Assembly: GCF_943181415.1 (NCBI RefSeq)
Contig: NZ_CALPBZ010000006.1
Coordinates: 124,001 to 188,000, forward strand
DNA: 64,000 bases
Direction of reading: 5' to 3'
Source: Microbacterium sp. Marseille-Q6648
Lineage (GTDB): Bacteria; Actinomycetota; Actinomycetes; Actinomycetales; Microbacteriaceae
The notes beneath the pieces are model-generated. The model was not told the DNA's origin. It did no database searches and saw nothing but the letters and a program-made list of their open reading frames with translations. This document shows, piece after piece, positions 27,708 to 36,330 of the stretch. A program made the translations under genes and the position numbers. The first letter of the stretch is position 1, and the number at the start of each line of letters is the position of its first letter.

Positions 27708-28976
27708 TCAGCGCGCGAGTCTGCTGTAGTCGGCGAGGGCCTTCGCGTCCTCGGCCTCGCGCATGGCGCGGCGGGCCGCGTCGAGAGCGTCGACCGGGTC
27801 CTGCGCCTGACGCGCGTCCGCCAGCTCGCGCTGCGCGGACAGGAGTCGGGCGCGGGCATCCGCGCCCCCGCCGGAGTGGGCGATGGCGCCTTCGGCCTGG
27901 GCGACGGCCGCGCGCGCAGCCGCGAGCGTTCCCGGGAGCGCCGTGCGGGCGCCACGCAGACGCTGCTGAGCGGTGTGCGCGTCCCCGAGGGCCATGTCCA
28001 GCCGATCGCGCACCCGGGCGATCTCGTCGATCGTCTTCGTCGGCCGACGTGCGGCGCGAGGCTCGAGACCGTCGAGGTCCGCCGACAGCGCGCGCAGCTC
28101 GCCGCCGAGCCGCTCGGCCTCGGCTGGTGGCAGATGCGACCGGACGGTCTGCGCGTGGCGGAGGGCCGCCCTCGCCGCATCGAATTCGCCCGGCAGCGCC
28201 TGAGCCGCCTGTGTGACGAGGCGGTGCGTCTCTTCGAGGATCCGTGCGTCCGCCTCGGCGCGACGCAGCGCCCGCTCGGCCTCGGCCAGTTCGGTCAGCA
28301 CCGACCGTGTGGGGTTGCCGGCATGCGCGGCCGCCTGGGACAGGATGTCCTCCGCGGATGCCGCGGCGTCCCGTGCGCCGCGGGCCGCACGCGCGGCATC
28401 CGCCCACTCCGCCTCGTCGAAGCGCGCCGACAGATCCGCGATCAGAGCGGCCGGGTCGCCCATCTCGGCGCGGAGGCGTTCCAGGTGCCCTCTCGCGGCG
28501 GCGACCTGATCGACCGCCGAGATGTTGGCGGCGACCCACGCCGCGTGCTCCTCGCGGGCGGCGGCGATCCGCCCGAGCGCCTCGTCGGTGCGCCGCTCGA
28601 TGCGCACCGCCCCGCGTCGCAGCTCGGCGGGGTGCAGGCCCGGCCGGCTCAGCCCGCGGTACTCGTCGAAGGACTCGTCGCGCACGTGCTGCGCGGTCAT
28701 GCGCGCGCGGCGCAGGGACGCCGGCGCGGTGCCGCCGTACAGCGCCCCGGACAGTGCCACCTCGAGGTTCAGTTCGTCGACGGCGTCGTCCAGGCGCACC
28801 AGCTGCACTCCCGCTCGAGCGCGCACCTGCTCTGCGGCCGCGCGGGCCCTTGGCGACCGACGCGCGCGCTTGACCGCCCACACCGCCACGAGCACCAGGA
28901 GCGCGGCGGAGCCGAAGACGACGGCCGCGGGGATCAGCCAGTCGAGGATCCCCCCGTCGGTGTCAGTCACCGGCAT
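27708..28976 (-). CDS. Membrane-anchored coiled-coil protein, function unknown
   Basis: This encodes 422 residues. One membrane segment lies near 14-36, followed by a basic patch, and from about 40 to the end the protein is Ala/Arg/Glu-rich helix typical of a long coiled coil, with no catalytic motif that I can see. Its stop lies 32 nt from the cold-shock gene stop (convergent). The start overlaps the HAD phosphatase gene by 14 nt, so the two are coupled. The helical part resembles the C-terminal region of some actinobacterial TPM-domain proteins, but the TPM domain is absent here. A structural or scaffold role is possible. Confidence 0.75.
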   Translation of the reverse strand: MPVTDTDGGILDWLIPAAVVFGSAALLVLVAVWAVKRARRSPRARAAAEQVRARAGVQLVRLDDAVDELNLEVALSGALYGGTAPASLRRARMTAQHVRDESFDEYRGLSRPGLHPAELRRGAVRIERRTDEALGRIAAAREEHAAWVAANISAVDQVAAARGHLERLRAEMGDPAALIADLSARFDEAEWADAARAARGARDAAASAEDILSQAAAHAGNPTRSVLTELAEAERALRRAEADARILEETHRLVTQAAQALPGEFDAARAALRHAQTVRSHLPPAEAERLGGELRALSADLDGLEPRAARRPTKTIDEIARVRDRLDMALGDAHTAQQRLRGARTALPGTLAAARAAVAQAEGAIAHSGGGADARARLLSAQRELADARQAQDPVDALDAARRAMREAEDAKALADYSRLAR

Positions 28977-29646
28977 CCTCGAACATCAGCAGCGCGCGCA
29001 GCTGGTCGACGTCGTCGACGGCGGCCTGGGCGCCGGCGGATTCGTGGGGCCAGCTGAAGCCCCACCGCACGAAGATCACCGGCACGCCGTGCTCGGCCCC
29101 GCCCTCGACGTCGTGGTGGCGGTCGCCGACGAGCACCGGCCGGGACGTGTCGACGCCGGCTGCGGCGAGGCGGCGCAGCGCTTCGGCGACGATGTCGGCC
29201 TTGGCGCTGAGGGTGCGCTCGTCGCTGGTCGCCCCCACCGTGGCGGTGAGCGCGGACGAGAGATCGAAGTGGTCCATGAGGGCGACCACCTGCACCTCGG
29301 GCTTCGAACTCGCGGTGGCCTGGGGGATGCCGGCCGCGGCGAGGTCGCCGATGAGTTCGGCGACGCCGTCGAACAGGCGGGCGTCCTTGGTGTAGCCGTC
29401 GGCCTTTCCGAGCGTGCGGTAGAAGCGCACGGCCTCGGCGGACTCGTCGGGGGTCATGCCGACGTTGACCTGGAAGGAGTCGTACATCGGCGGACCGATC
29501 CAGTGCACGAGCTCGGCGCGGGTCGGCGCGCGCTTGCCGAAGTGCTCGAGGGTGATCGTGAGTCGGCGGAGGATCCCAACTGAGGCATCGACGAGGGTGC
29601 CGTCGACATCCCACAGGATGCAGGTCCAGGGTGAGCGCATCGGCAT
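28963..29646 (-). CDS. HAD family hydrolase, phosphoglycolate phosphatase-like
   Basis: This encodes 227 residues of the haloacid dehalogenase superfamily. Motif I is WDVDGTLVD (12-20) with D13 as nucleophile and D15 as acid/base. Motif II is ATASSKPEVQV, and motif III/IV is VLVGDRHHDVEGG. The cap between motifs I and II is the four-helix type of Gph/PpaX enzymes, so phosphoglycolate or pyrophosphate are candidate substrates. ATG 29646 lies 7 nt after TAGCGT and is probably leaderless. The next minus-strand gene starts within it, giving a two-gene unit. Confidence 0.9.
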   Translation of the reverse strand: MPMRSPWTCILWDVDGTLVDASVGILRRLTITLEHFGKRAPTRAELVHWIGPPMYDSFQVNVGMTPDESAEAVRFYRTLGKADGYTKDARLFDGVAELIGDLAAAGIPQATASSKPEVQVVALMDHFDLSSALTATVGATSDERTLSAKADIVAEALRRLAAAGVDTSRPVLVGDRHHDVEGGAEHGVPVIFVRWGFSWPHESAGAQAAVDDVDQLRALLMFEDAGD

Positions 29647-29653
29647 GACCCTT

Positions 29654-29659
29654 ACGCTA
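29654..29659 (-). promoter_or_regulatory. -10 element for the HAD phosphatase gene
   Basis: TAGCGT on the minus strand is followed by 7 nt (AAGGGTC) and ATG. The gap could double as a weak ribosome binding site. Confidence 0.5.
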
Positions 29660-29666
29660 CCGGGGG

Positions 29667-30365
29667 TCAGAACAGGCGCGGAGCGCCGGATTCGATGCCC
29701 TTCATGCCTTCGTAGTCGAGCGTCACGCAGCGGATGCCCCGATCGGCCGCCAGCACCTTGGCCTGCGGCTTGATCTCCTGCGCGGCGAACACCCCGGTCA
29801 CCGGGGCGAGGTGCGGATCGCGGCCGAGCAGCTCCAGGTAGCGGGTCAGCTGCTCGACGCCATCGATGTCGCCACGTCTCTTGACCTCGACGGCGATCGT
29901 GCCGCCTCCGGCCTCGTCGCGCAGCAGCAGATCCACGGGGCCGATCGCGGTGGGGAACTCCCGGCGCACCAGCGTGAGGCCCTCCCCGATCACGTCGACC
30001 TGCTCGGCCAGGAGTCGCTGCAGGTCGGATTCGACGCCGTCCTTCTGCAGTCCCGGATCGATGCCGAGCTCGTGAGACGAGTCGTGCAGCACCTCATAGA
30101 TGCGCACGAGCAGCGCGTCGCCGGACTTTGCGTGTGTGACCCGCCAGTGCTCGAGCACACCCGCGTCGGCGGAGGCGGCATCCGGAGCCTCGACGTCGAG
30201 CCGGCAGGGCGGACTCATCCAGTTGAGCGGCTTGTACGAGCCGCCGTCGGAGTGCACGAGAAGGCTGCCGTCGCCCTTGTGGACGAGCAGCCTGGTTGCG
30301 AGGGGGAGGTGCGCGGTGAGACGGCCGGTGTAGTCGACCGAGCAGCGGGCGATGACAAGACGCAC
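29667..30365 (-). CDS. nucS: Endonuclease NucS (EndoMS)
   Basis: This encodes a 232-residue endonuclease that cuts both strands at mismatches and replaces MutS/MutL mismatch repair in actinobacteria and some archaea. The C-terminal nuclease domain shows the active-site set D145 (PVDLLLRD), E160 and K162 (AVEVKRR) and Q172 ([11 protein letters not shown]). It ends GAPRLF, resembling the clamp-binding tail seen in the family. The GTG start at 30365 has TAGGCT 6 nt upstream and no ribosome binding site, so it is predicted leaderless. Confidence 0.95.
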   Translation of the reverse strand: MRLVIARCSVDYTGRLTAHLPLATRLLVHKGDGSLLVHSDGGSYKPLNWMSPPCRLDVEAPDAASADAGVLEHWRVTHAKSGDALLVRIYEVLHDSSHELGIDPGLQKDGVESDLQRLLAEQVDVIGEGLTLVRREFPTAIGPVDLLLRDEAGGGTIAVEVKRRGDIDGVEQLTRYLELLGRDPHLAPVTGVFAAQEIKPQAKVLAADRGIRCVTLDYEGMKGIESGAPRLF

Positions 30366-30371
30366 CCGAAG

Positions 30372-30377
30372 AGCCTA
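30372..30377 (-). promoter_or_regulatory. -10 element predicting leaderless nucS mRNA
   Basis: TAGGCT on the minus strand is followed by CTTCGG and the GTG start, a 6-nt gap. Confidence 0.55.
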
Positions 30378-30406
30378 GCCGTGCGGCGTCGGTGTGGATG
30401 CCGGGG

Positions 30407-31639
30407 TCAGCGCTCGGCGCCGGCACCGACCTTCGACCCGGCCAGCGGACGAGCGGCACCCGAGGCGAGGCCGGATGCGATGGCGAGCACCACCAGGATG
30501 TACAGCGTGTTGAGCAGGCCGATGTTCTCGCTGATGAAGCCGAGGATCGGCGGGCCGCAGAGGAAAGAGATGTACCCGATCGTCGCCGCCGCGCTGACTC
30601 GGGCCGCCGCCTTGGCCGGATCGTCGGCCGCGGCGGACATGCCCAGCGGAAACCCGAGCGATGTGCCCGCGCCCCACAGCGCCGCGCCCACGAACACCAG
30701 CGGGAGGTTGGGCGCGAGTATGAACAGCAGCAGGCCCCCGGCTGAGGCCGCCGACAGCACGCGCAGGGTCGCGACCCGGCCGAAGCGGTCGACGAGCGGG
30801 CCCCCGAAGACCCGCACCACGGTCATGCTGACCGAGAACACCGTGAGTCCGAGCGCTCCGAGCGCCTGGTCGGCGCCGTGGCCCTCGACCATGCCGAGCG
30901 CCAGCCAGTCGTTCGCGCCGCCCTCGGCGAACGCCATGCCGAGCATGATGACGCCGAGCGCGTACGTGCGCGGCTCGCGCCAGGCCGACAGGGCCGTGTG
31001 GAGGCGCTCGCGCCAGTGCGGCGGGTCGGCGGCGGCCGCGGTATCGCCGGTGAACTCCCGCGCAGGCACGTTCGCGTGCGCGGCGAAGGCGATCACCGCG
31101 ATGACGACCATCATGACGACGGTGTGGATCAGGACGTTGATCCCCCACCCGGCCGCCGCAGCGCCGACACCGGCGCCGATCACCGTGCCGAAGCTGAAGA
31201 ACGCGTGGAACAGCGGCAGGATCGTCTTGCCCGTCTGCTTCTCGATGGCCGCACCCTCGACGTTCATCATCACGTCGACCGCGCCGTTGCCGAGCCCGAA
31301 GAGGACCAGGCCCGCCACCACGACGAGGTAGTTCTGCAGGACGTCGGTGCCGACCCCGATGATGCCGACGCCGGCCGCGAAGACGAGCATCGCCACCAGC
31401 ATCCCGGAGCGGGCGCCGAAGCGGGCCAGCACCACGTTGGCGAGCGACAGGCCGACGATCGAGGCGATGCCGGCGCCGAGCAGCATGAGCCCGATCTGGA
31501 TGTTGTCGACATCGAGGGCGATCTTGATCGCCGGCACCCGCGACGCCCACGTCGCGATACTCAGACCGCTCGCGAGGAAGATCGCGAAGACGGCGGTGCG
31601 CCAGCGTACGAGCTGCGGACGCGTCAGTTCCCGTTCCAT
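30407..31639 (-). CDS. Major facilitator superfamily transporter
   Basis: This encodes a 410-residue protein with twelve predicted membrane segments. The first loop has NVVLARFGARSGMLV and the second half GGPLVDRFGRVATLRV, the paired MFS loop motifs. Fucose/arabinose-efflux-like MFS proteins share the early WASRVPAIK stretch. It is divergent from a LacI regulator, and a 16-bp operator lies between its -35 and -10 regions, so it is probably controlled by that regulator and by a sugar-like ligand. I chose ATG 31639, 7 nt after TACGCT; a longer frame crosses the operators. The substrate is unknown. Confidence 0.9.
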   Translation of the reverse strand: MERELTRPQLVRWRTAVFAIFLASGLSIATWASRVPAIKIALDVDNIQIGLMLLGAGIASIVGLSLANVVLARFGARSGMLVAMLVFAAGVGIIGVGTDVLQNYLVVVAGLVLFGLGNGAVDVMMNVEGAAIEKQTGKTILPLFHAFFSFGTVIGAGVGAAAAGWGINVLIHTVVMMVVIAVIAFAAHANVPAREFTGDTAAAADPPHWRERLHTALSAWREPRTYALGVIMLGMAFAEGGANDWLALGMVEGHGADQALGALGLTVFSVSMTVVRVFGGPLVDRFGRVATLRVLSAASAGGLLLFILAPNLPLVFVGAALWGAGTSLGFPLGMSAAADDPAKAAARVSAAATIGYISFLCGPPILGFISENIGLLNTLYILVVLAIASGLASGAARPLAGSKVGAGAER

Positions 31640-31646
31640 GGCGAAC

Positions 31647-31652
31647 AGCGTA
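31647..31652 (-). promoter_or_regulatory. -10 element predicting leaderless MFS transporter mRNA
   Basis: TACGCT on the minus strand is followed by 7 nt and ATG. The first LacI-type operator begins 2 bp upstream. Confidence 0.6.
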
Positions 31653-31653
31653 C

Positions 31654-31687
31654 ATCGAATCGTTTCGATACTCCGAATCGATTCGAT
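31654..31687. promoter_or_regulatory. Two tandem LacI-type operators between the MFS and LacI genes
   Basis: ATCGAATCGTTTCGAT (31654-31669) and TCCGAATCGATTCGAT (31672-31687) are two copies of one 16-bp palindrome, 18 bp apart. The second contains a perfect 12-bp palindrome, CGAATCGATTCG. The first copy occupies the MFS promoter and the second overlaps the expected -35 of the regulator gene, so the pair suits repression of both. Confidence 0.8.
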
Positions 31688-31705
31688 CCTGTCGCGCGAC
31701 GCGGC

Positions 31706-31711
31706 TACCAT
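31706..31711 (+). promoter_or_regulatory. -10 element predicting leaderless lacI-type mRNA
   Basis: TACCAT is followed by 7 nt (CGCCGAC) and ATG 31719. TTCGAT 18 bp upstream, inside the second operator, is a possible -35. Confidence 0.55.
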
Positions 31712-31718
31712 CGCCGAC

Positions 31719-32783
31719 ATGGGTACCCGACGCGCCACCATCTCCGACGTCGCGCGCCTCGCGGGCGTCTCGCCCTCGACCGCGTCGGTGGTGTTCAGCG
31801 GCAAGACGCCCGTCTCGGACGCGACGCGGGAGCGGGTCCGCGCGGCCGCGGAAGAGCTCGGCTACACCGGCCCCGACCCGCGCGCCGCCTCGCTGCGCAC
31901 CGGCCGATCGGGGATCGTCGGCGTCGTCTTCGAGGAGCACCCGGGATCCGCCTTCCTCGATCCGGTCAAGACCCTGATGATGGACGGCCTCGCCGATGCC
32001 GTCTCACCCGTCGGCGCCGGGCTGCTGCTGCTGCGCGACCACGACCCGGTGGGCACCGGGCCGACCCTCACCACCGCACCGATCGATGCGGCCGTGCTCG
32101 TGGGCTGCAGTGGACTGCTGCGCGAGTCCCTCGACGCCGTTCGCGCTCGGGGGATCCCGGTCGTCGTCATCGAGGGGGATGCCGGAGACGACGTTCCGCG
32201 CATCGTGCTCGACAACCGGGAAGCCCAGCGCCAGGCGGCCAGCCACCTGCGCTCGCTCGGACACACCGACGTCGCGATCGTCGCCCTGCCCGCCCACGCC
32301 GGATGGCAGCCGGGCTGGATCGCCGACGACACCCCGCTCACCGTCGACGTGACGCGCGAACGGCTGCGCGGCGGGCGCGACGTGTTCCCGGATGCCGCGG
32401 TCTACGGTGCCGGCGGCAGCTTCATCGACGAGGGGCTGGCGGCCGGGCGCGTCGTCCTCGCCGATCCGGCCCGCCGGCCGACCGCGGTCATCGCCCAGAG
32501 CGACCTGCTGGCGGCCGGAGTCATCCGCGCGGCGGAGGAACTCGGGCTCCGGGTGCCCGAGGACGTCAGCGTCACCGGGTTCGACGGGATCGTCGTGGAC
32601 GGCCTGACCCCGTACGACCTCACGACCCTGGTGCAGCCGGCCACCGAGAAGGGGCGTGCGGCCGGCCGCGTGGTCGCCGCCATGCTCGACGGCGGGGAAC
32701 CGGCATCCATCTCGTTCACCTGCATGTTCCACGAGGGCAATACGACCGCTCCCGCGGTCCGGCGGACGGGCGCGCCCGGGTAG
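31719..32783 (+). CDS. LacI family transcriptional regulator
   Basis: This encodes 354 residues. The helix-turn-helix and hinge begin RRATISDVARLAGVSPSTAS (about 4-23), with hinge residues near 45-60, and the rest is a periplasmic-binding-like sensor ending in DVSVTGFDGIVVDGLTPYDL. It is divergent from the MFS transporter and flanked by two matching operators, so autoregulation and control of the transporter are likely. I chose ATG 31719 because the helix-turn-helix starts there and a -10 lies 7 nt upstream; the longer frame would start inside the neighbour. The ligand is unknown. Confidence 0.94.
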   Translation: MGTRRATISDVARLAGVSPSTASVVFSGKTPVSDATRERVRAAAEELGYTGPDPRAASLRTGRSGIVGVVFEEHPGSAFLDPVKTLMMDGLADAVSPVGAGLLLLRDHDPVGTGPTLTTAPIDAAVLVGCSGLLRESLDAVRARGIPVVVIEGDAGDDVPRIVLDNREAQRQAASHLRSLGHTDVAIVALPAHAGWQPGWIADDTPLTVDVTRERLRGGRDVFPDAAVYGAGGSFIDEGLAAGRVVLADPARRPTAVIAQSDLLAAGVIRAAEELGLRVPEDVSVTGFDGIVVDGLTPYDLTTLVQPATEKGRAAGRVVAAMLDGGEPASISFTCMFHEGNTTAPAVRRTGAPG

Positions 32784-32848
32784 ACTGGGGCGAAACGACC
32801 TGATCGCCTGAGCGCGCCCGCACGCGCCGACGACTCCGAGGAGGCCGC

Positions 32849-35779
32849 ATGCTCCTCGTCCTCGGTGCGTTCGCACTCGCCCCCCTCATCCTGCCGTGGC
32901 TGATCGGCCGCCTGGGCTCTCGTGCTTTCGCGCTCGCCGCCCTTCTTCCGGTTGCGGCGTTCGTCCACACCGCGTGGCAGGCTCCCGCCGTGCTCGACGG
33001 TCGCATTCCGTTCGAGGCATTCGACTGGATCCCGCCGCTCGGCATCGAGCTGTCGATGCGCATGGACGTCCTGGGCTGGGTCATGGCGCTCATCGTCACA
33101 GGCGTCGGGGCGCTCGTGCTGCTCTACTGCCGCTCGTACTTCGCCGACGGCGAGACGGGCCTCGGCCAGTTCGCTGCCGTCCTCCTCGGCTTCGCCGGAG
33201 CCATGTACGGCCTCGTGCTGACCGACGACCTCGTCGTGCTGGTGATGTTCTGGGAGATCACCAGCGTCCTGTCGTATCTGCTGATCGGCTACTACAACCG
33301 CCGCGCCGCCAGCCGCCGCGCGGCGCTGCAGGCGCTCCTGGTCACCACCCTCGGCGGACTGGTGATGCTGATCGGCGTCGTGCTGCTCGTGGTGGATGCC
33401 GGCACGTCGAGCCTCTCGACGATCCTGGCCGACGCTCCCACCGGCCCTGTCGTGGACGCGGCGCTCGTGCTGCTGCTGGTGGGCGCGCTCAGCAAGTCCG
33501 CGATCTTCCCGTTCCACTTCTGGCTGCCCGGCGCCATGACGGCGCCGACTCCGGTCAGTGCCTATCTGCACGCCGCCGCCATGGTGAAGGCGGGCGTCTA
33601 CCTCATCGCACGGCTCGCGCCCGTCTTCGCCCTCGCTCCGGCCTGGCGGCCGATCGTCATCTCGCTGGGCGTGTTCACGATGCTGCTCGGCGGGTTCCAG
33701 GCGCTGCGCGAGACCGACCTCAAACGGCTGCTGGCGTTCGGCACGGTGAGTCAGCTGGGCTTTGTCGCCGTCGTGCTGGGCTACGGCACCCGCGACGTCG
33801 CCCTCGCCGGCCTCGCGCTCCTGCTCGGCCACGCGCTGTTCAAATCCGCGCTCTTCCTCATCGTCGGCGTCATCGACCACCAGCTGTCGACCCGTGACCT
33901 GCGAGAGCTCAGCGGCGTCGGTCGTCAAGCGCCCCTGCTGGCCACGGCGGCGATCGTCTCCATCGCCTCGATGGCGGGCATCCTGCCGACCCTGGGCTTC
34001 GTCGCCAAGGAGGGGGCGCTGGCGGGCCTCATCGACGAGGCCCTGGCCGGTTCGGCATGGGGCTGGATCGCCCTCGTCGGCGTGACCGCGGGCTCCGCCC
34101 TCACCGTGGCGTACGGCATCCGCTTCGTGTGGGGTGCGTTCTGGACCAAGAAGGACGCAGCGGGCGCGGCGCGACCGGTGACGGAGTGGCCGCGGCCGCG
34201 TCTCGGGTTCCTGTCGGTCCCCGCGATCCTCGCCGTACTCACGCTCGCCGGAGGCTTCGCCGCCCCGCTCCTCGACACGGCGCTGGCGCCCTACGCCGAT
34301 CTGGCTCCGGCGTCGAGCCCCGGCATCCCGGCCCCCGATCACCCCGGCTACCTCGCCCTGTGGCACGGGTTGGAGCCCGCCCTCTTCCTCTCGCTCGGGA
34401 CCCTCGTCATCGGGGCGGGCCTGTTCGCCCTCACCGCCCGCGTCGACCTCAGCCGTCGCGTGCTGCCGTTCGCGGCGCCCGACGTCTACAACCTGGCGCT
34501 GCGAACGGTGGCGAGGCTCTCGGTGGCCACCACGACGTTCACCCAGCGGGGCTCGCTGCCGGTTTACGTCGGCACGATCTTCGTGGTGCTGGTGGCCGCC
34601 GAGGGCACCGCCCTGGTGATGGGCGGCCAGCTCACGTCCGCGATCGCGACCTACTGGTCGCCCATGCAGCTCATCGCCGCGCCCATCATGATCGCCGCCG
34701 GCATCATCGCCGTCCGGGCGCGGAAGCGCTACACGGGGGTCGTCCTGGTCTCGGTGACGGGCCTCGGAATGGTCGTCCTCTTCGCCACGAGCGGCGCGCC
34801 CGACCTCGCCCTCACCCAGATCCTCGTCGAGACGGTGACGCTCGTCGCCTTCGCACTCGTGCTCCGGCGCATCCCCTCGCGTCTCGGTGAGCACAACGCC
34901 TCGGTGTGGCCGATCGGCCGCGCGCTGCTGGGCATCGCGGTCGGGGTCACGATGGCGGGGGTCGCGCTGGTGGCGACGTCGGCGCGGGTCCACGCCCCGG
35001 TCTCGACCGACTTCCCCGACCTCGCGTACGAGCTCGGCCACGGCAAGAACGTCGTGAACGTCGCGCTCGTCGACATCCGAGGCTGGGACACCATGGGCGA
35101 GCTCTCGGTGCTCGTCCTCGCCGCCACCGGGGTCGCCTCACTGGTCTTCGTCACCCACCGCGCCGACACCCTCTCGAGCCTCACGACCCCGATCGAGCTC
35201 GCCGACCGCCGCGACCGCCGACCGCTGGTCGAGACCGCCGGCGGCGTGAAGCCCCGCGGCGAGGGGAGTGGCAACACGCGTACCGCATGGCTGCTCGGCG
35301 GGCAGCGCGTGGGGGAGGAGAACCGATCGATCCTCCTCGAGGTGATCGTGCGGATCCTCTTCCACATGATCATCATCGTCTCGCTGTACCTGCTGTTCGC
35401 GGGTCACAATCTGCCCGGCGGCGGCTTCGCCGGCGGCCTCGTCGCCGGCATGGCGCTGGTCATGCGCTACGTCGCGGGCGGTCGCTACGAGCTCGGGGTG
35501 GCTGCGCCGACGGATGCCGGACGACTGCTCGGCGTCGGCATGACGATCGCCGTCGGATGCGCCGTCGTGCCGCTGCTGTTCGGCGTGGCACCGCTGACGA
35601 GCTGGTTCGTCGAGGCCGAGGTGCCGGTCCTCGGCCACATCGAGTTCGTCACCTCCACGCTGTTCGACATCGGGGTGTACCTCGTCGTCATCGGGCTGGT
35701 GCTCGACGTGCTGCGGAGCCTGGGCGCCGAAGTCGATCGGCAGACGGCGGAGAACCGGATGCGGGGGGTGAGCGCCTGA
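32849..35779 (+). CDS. mrpA: Mrp Na+/H+ antiporter subunit A (with fused MrpB-like C-terminus)
   Basis: This encodes a 976-residue membrane protein, the largest subunit of the multi-subunit antiporter that exports Na+ in exchange for H+. The first 500 residues match NuoL-like proton channels, including AALTPTPVSAYLHAAAMVKAG-like TAPTPVSAYLHAAAMVKAG and GTVSQLGFV. Past about 760 the DUF4040 and MnhB-like portions follow, with HNLPGGGFAGGLVAGMALV, so subunit B is fused, as is normal in actinobacteria. A strong ribosome binding site, GAGGAGG, precedes ATG 32849. It opens a six-gene operon with overlapping ends. Confidence 0.96.
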   Translation: MLLVLGAFALAPLILPWLIGRLGSRAFALAALLPVAAFVHTAWQAPAVLDGRIPFEAFDWIPPLGIELSMRMDVLGWVMALIVTGVGALVLLYCRSYFADGETGLGQFAAVLLGFAGAMYGLVLTDDLVVLVMFWEITSVLSYLLIGYYNRRAASRRAALQALLVTTLGGLVMLIGVVLLVVDAGTSSLSTILADAPTGPVVDAALVLLLVGALSKSAIFPFHFWLPGAMTAPTPVSAYLHAAAMVKAGVYLIARLAPVFALAPAWRPIVISLGVFTMLLGGFQALRETDLKRLLAFGTVSQLGFVAVVLGYGTRDVALAGLALLLGHALFKSALFLIVGVIDHQLSTRDLRELSGVGRQAPLLATAAIVSIASMAGILPTLGFVAKEGALAGLIDEALAGSAWGWIALVGVTAGSALTVAYGIRFVWGAFWTKKDAAGAARPVTEWPRPRLGFLSVPAILAVLTLAGGFAAPLLDTALAPYADLAPASSPGIPAPDHPGYLALWHGLEPALFLSLGTLVIGAGLFALTARVDLSRRVLPFAAPDVYNLALRTVARLSVATTTFTQRGSLPVYVGTIFVVLVAAEGTALVMGGQLTSAIATYWSPMQLIAAPIMIAAGIIAVRARKRYTGVVLVSVTGLGMVVLFATSGAPDLALTQILVETVTLVAFALVLRRIPSRLGEHNASVWPIGRALLGIAVGVTMAGVALVATSARVHAPVSTDFPDLAYELGHGKNVVNVALVDIRGWDTMGELSVLVLAATGVASLVFVTHRADTLSSLTTPIELADRRDRRPLVETAGGVKPRGEGSGNTRTAWLLGGQRVGEENRSILLEVIVRILFHMIIIVSLYLLFAGHNLPGGGFAGGLVAGMALVMRYVAGGRYELGVAAPTDAGRLLGVGMTIAVGCAVVPLLFGVAPLTSWFVEAEVPVLGHIEFVTSTLFDIGVYLVVIGLVLDVLRSLGAEVDRQTAENRMRGVSA

Positions 35780-36330
35780 TGGACGTCTCGCTCGTGCTGA
35801 TCGTCATCATGGCGGTGCTCTTCGCGTGCGGTGTGTACGCGATGCTCGAACGCAGCCTGACGCGGGTGCTCATCGGCTTCCTGCTGCTGGGCAACGCCGC
35901 GAATCTGCTGCTGCTCATCGCGATGGGGCGCCCCGGCATCGCCCCGTTCCACGGAGCGGGGGAGTCCGACGAGATGTCGGACGCACTGCCGCAGGCTTTG
36001 ACCCTCACCGCGATCGTCATCACCTTCGCCGTGTCTGCCTTCCTGCTGGCGCTCATCTACCGGTCGTGGCAGCTCGGCCAGGCCGATACGGTCAGCGACG
36101 ACGAGGCCGACATCGCCGTGCGTGAGCGCGGCGCGCAGGTCGAGGACTCCATCGTCGACATCATCTCGGACGAGGACGACGACGCAACCTCCGACTTCGT
36201 CGACGTCTCGACCGCACCCATCACGATGCTCGGCAGCCGCGATGTCGCCGGGCTGCGCGACGACGCGCCCACCGATCGACGCGATGCGAAGCGCCGCGAA
36301 GACGCCCGGACGGAGGACAGCGATGACTGA
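35779..36330 (+). CDS. mrpC: Mrp antiporter subunit C with long acidic tail
   Basis: This encodes 183 residues. The first 100 or so are a NuoK-like three-helix membrane protein (LIGFLLLGNAANLLLLIAMG). The remaining roughly 80 residues form a hydrophilic, Asp/Glu/Arg-rich tail with no known domain, whereas MrpC is commonly about 110-125 residues. The ATG shares its first base with the mrpA stop (TGATG), and its 3' end overlaps mrpD by 8 nt. The tail probably faces the cytoplasm; its role is unknown. Confidence 0.93.
   Translation: MDVSLVLIVIMAVLFACGVYAMLERSLTRVLIGFLLLGNAANLLLLIAMGRPGIAPFHGAGESDEMSDALPQALTLTAIVITFAVSAFLLALIYRSWQLGQADTVSDDEADIAVRERGAQVEDSIVDIISDEDDDATSDFVDVSTAPITMLGSRDVAGLRDDAPTDRRDAKRREDARTEDSDD

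Noticed and set aside
32402-35041. A minus-strand open frame of 879 codons
   Set aside because: It is antisense to mrpA and rich in His/Arg/Asp/Gln, as expected from reversed membrane-protein codons.
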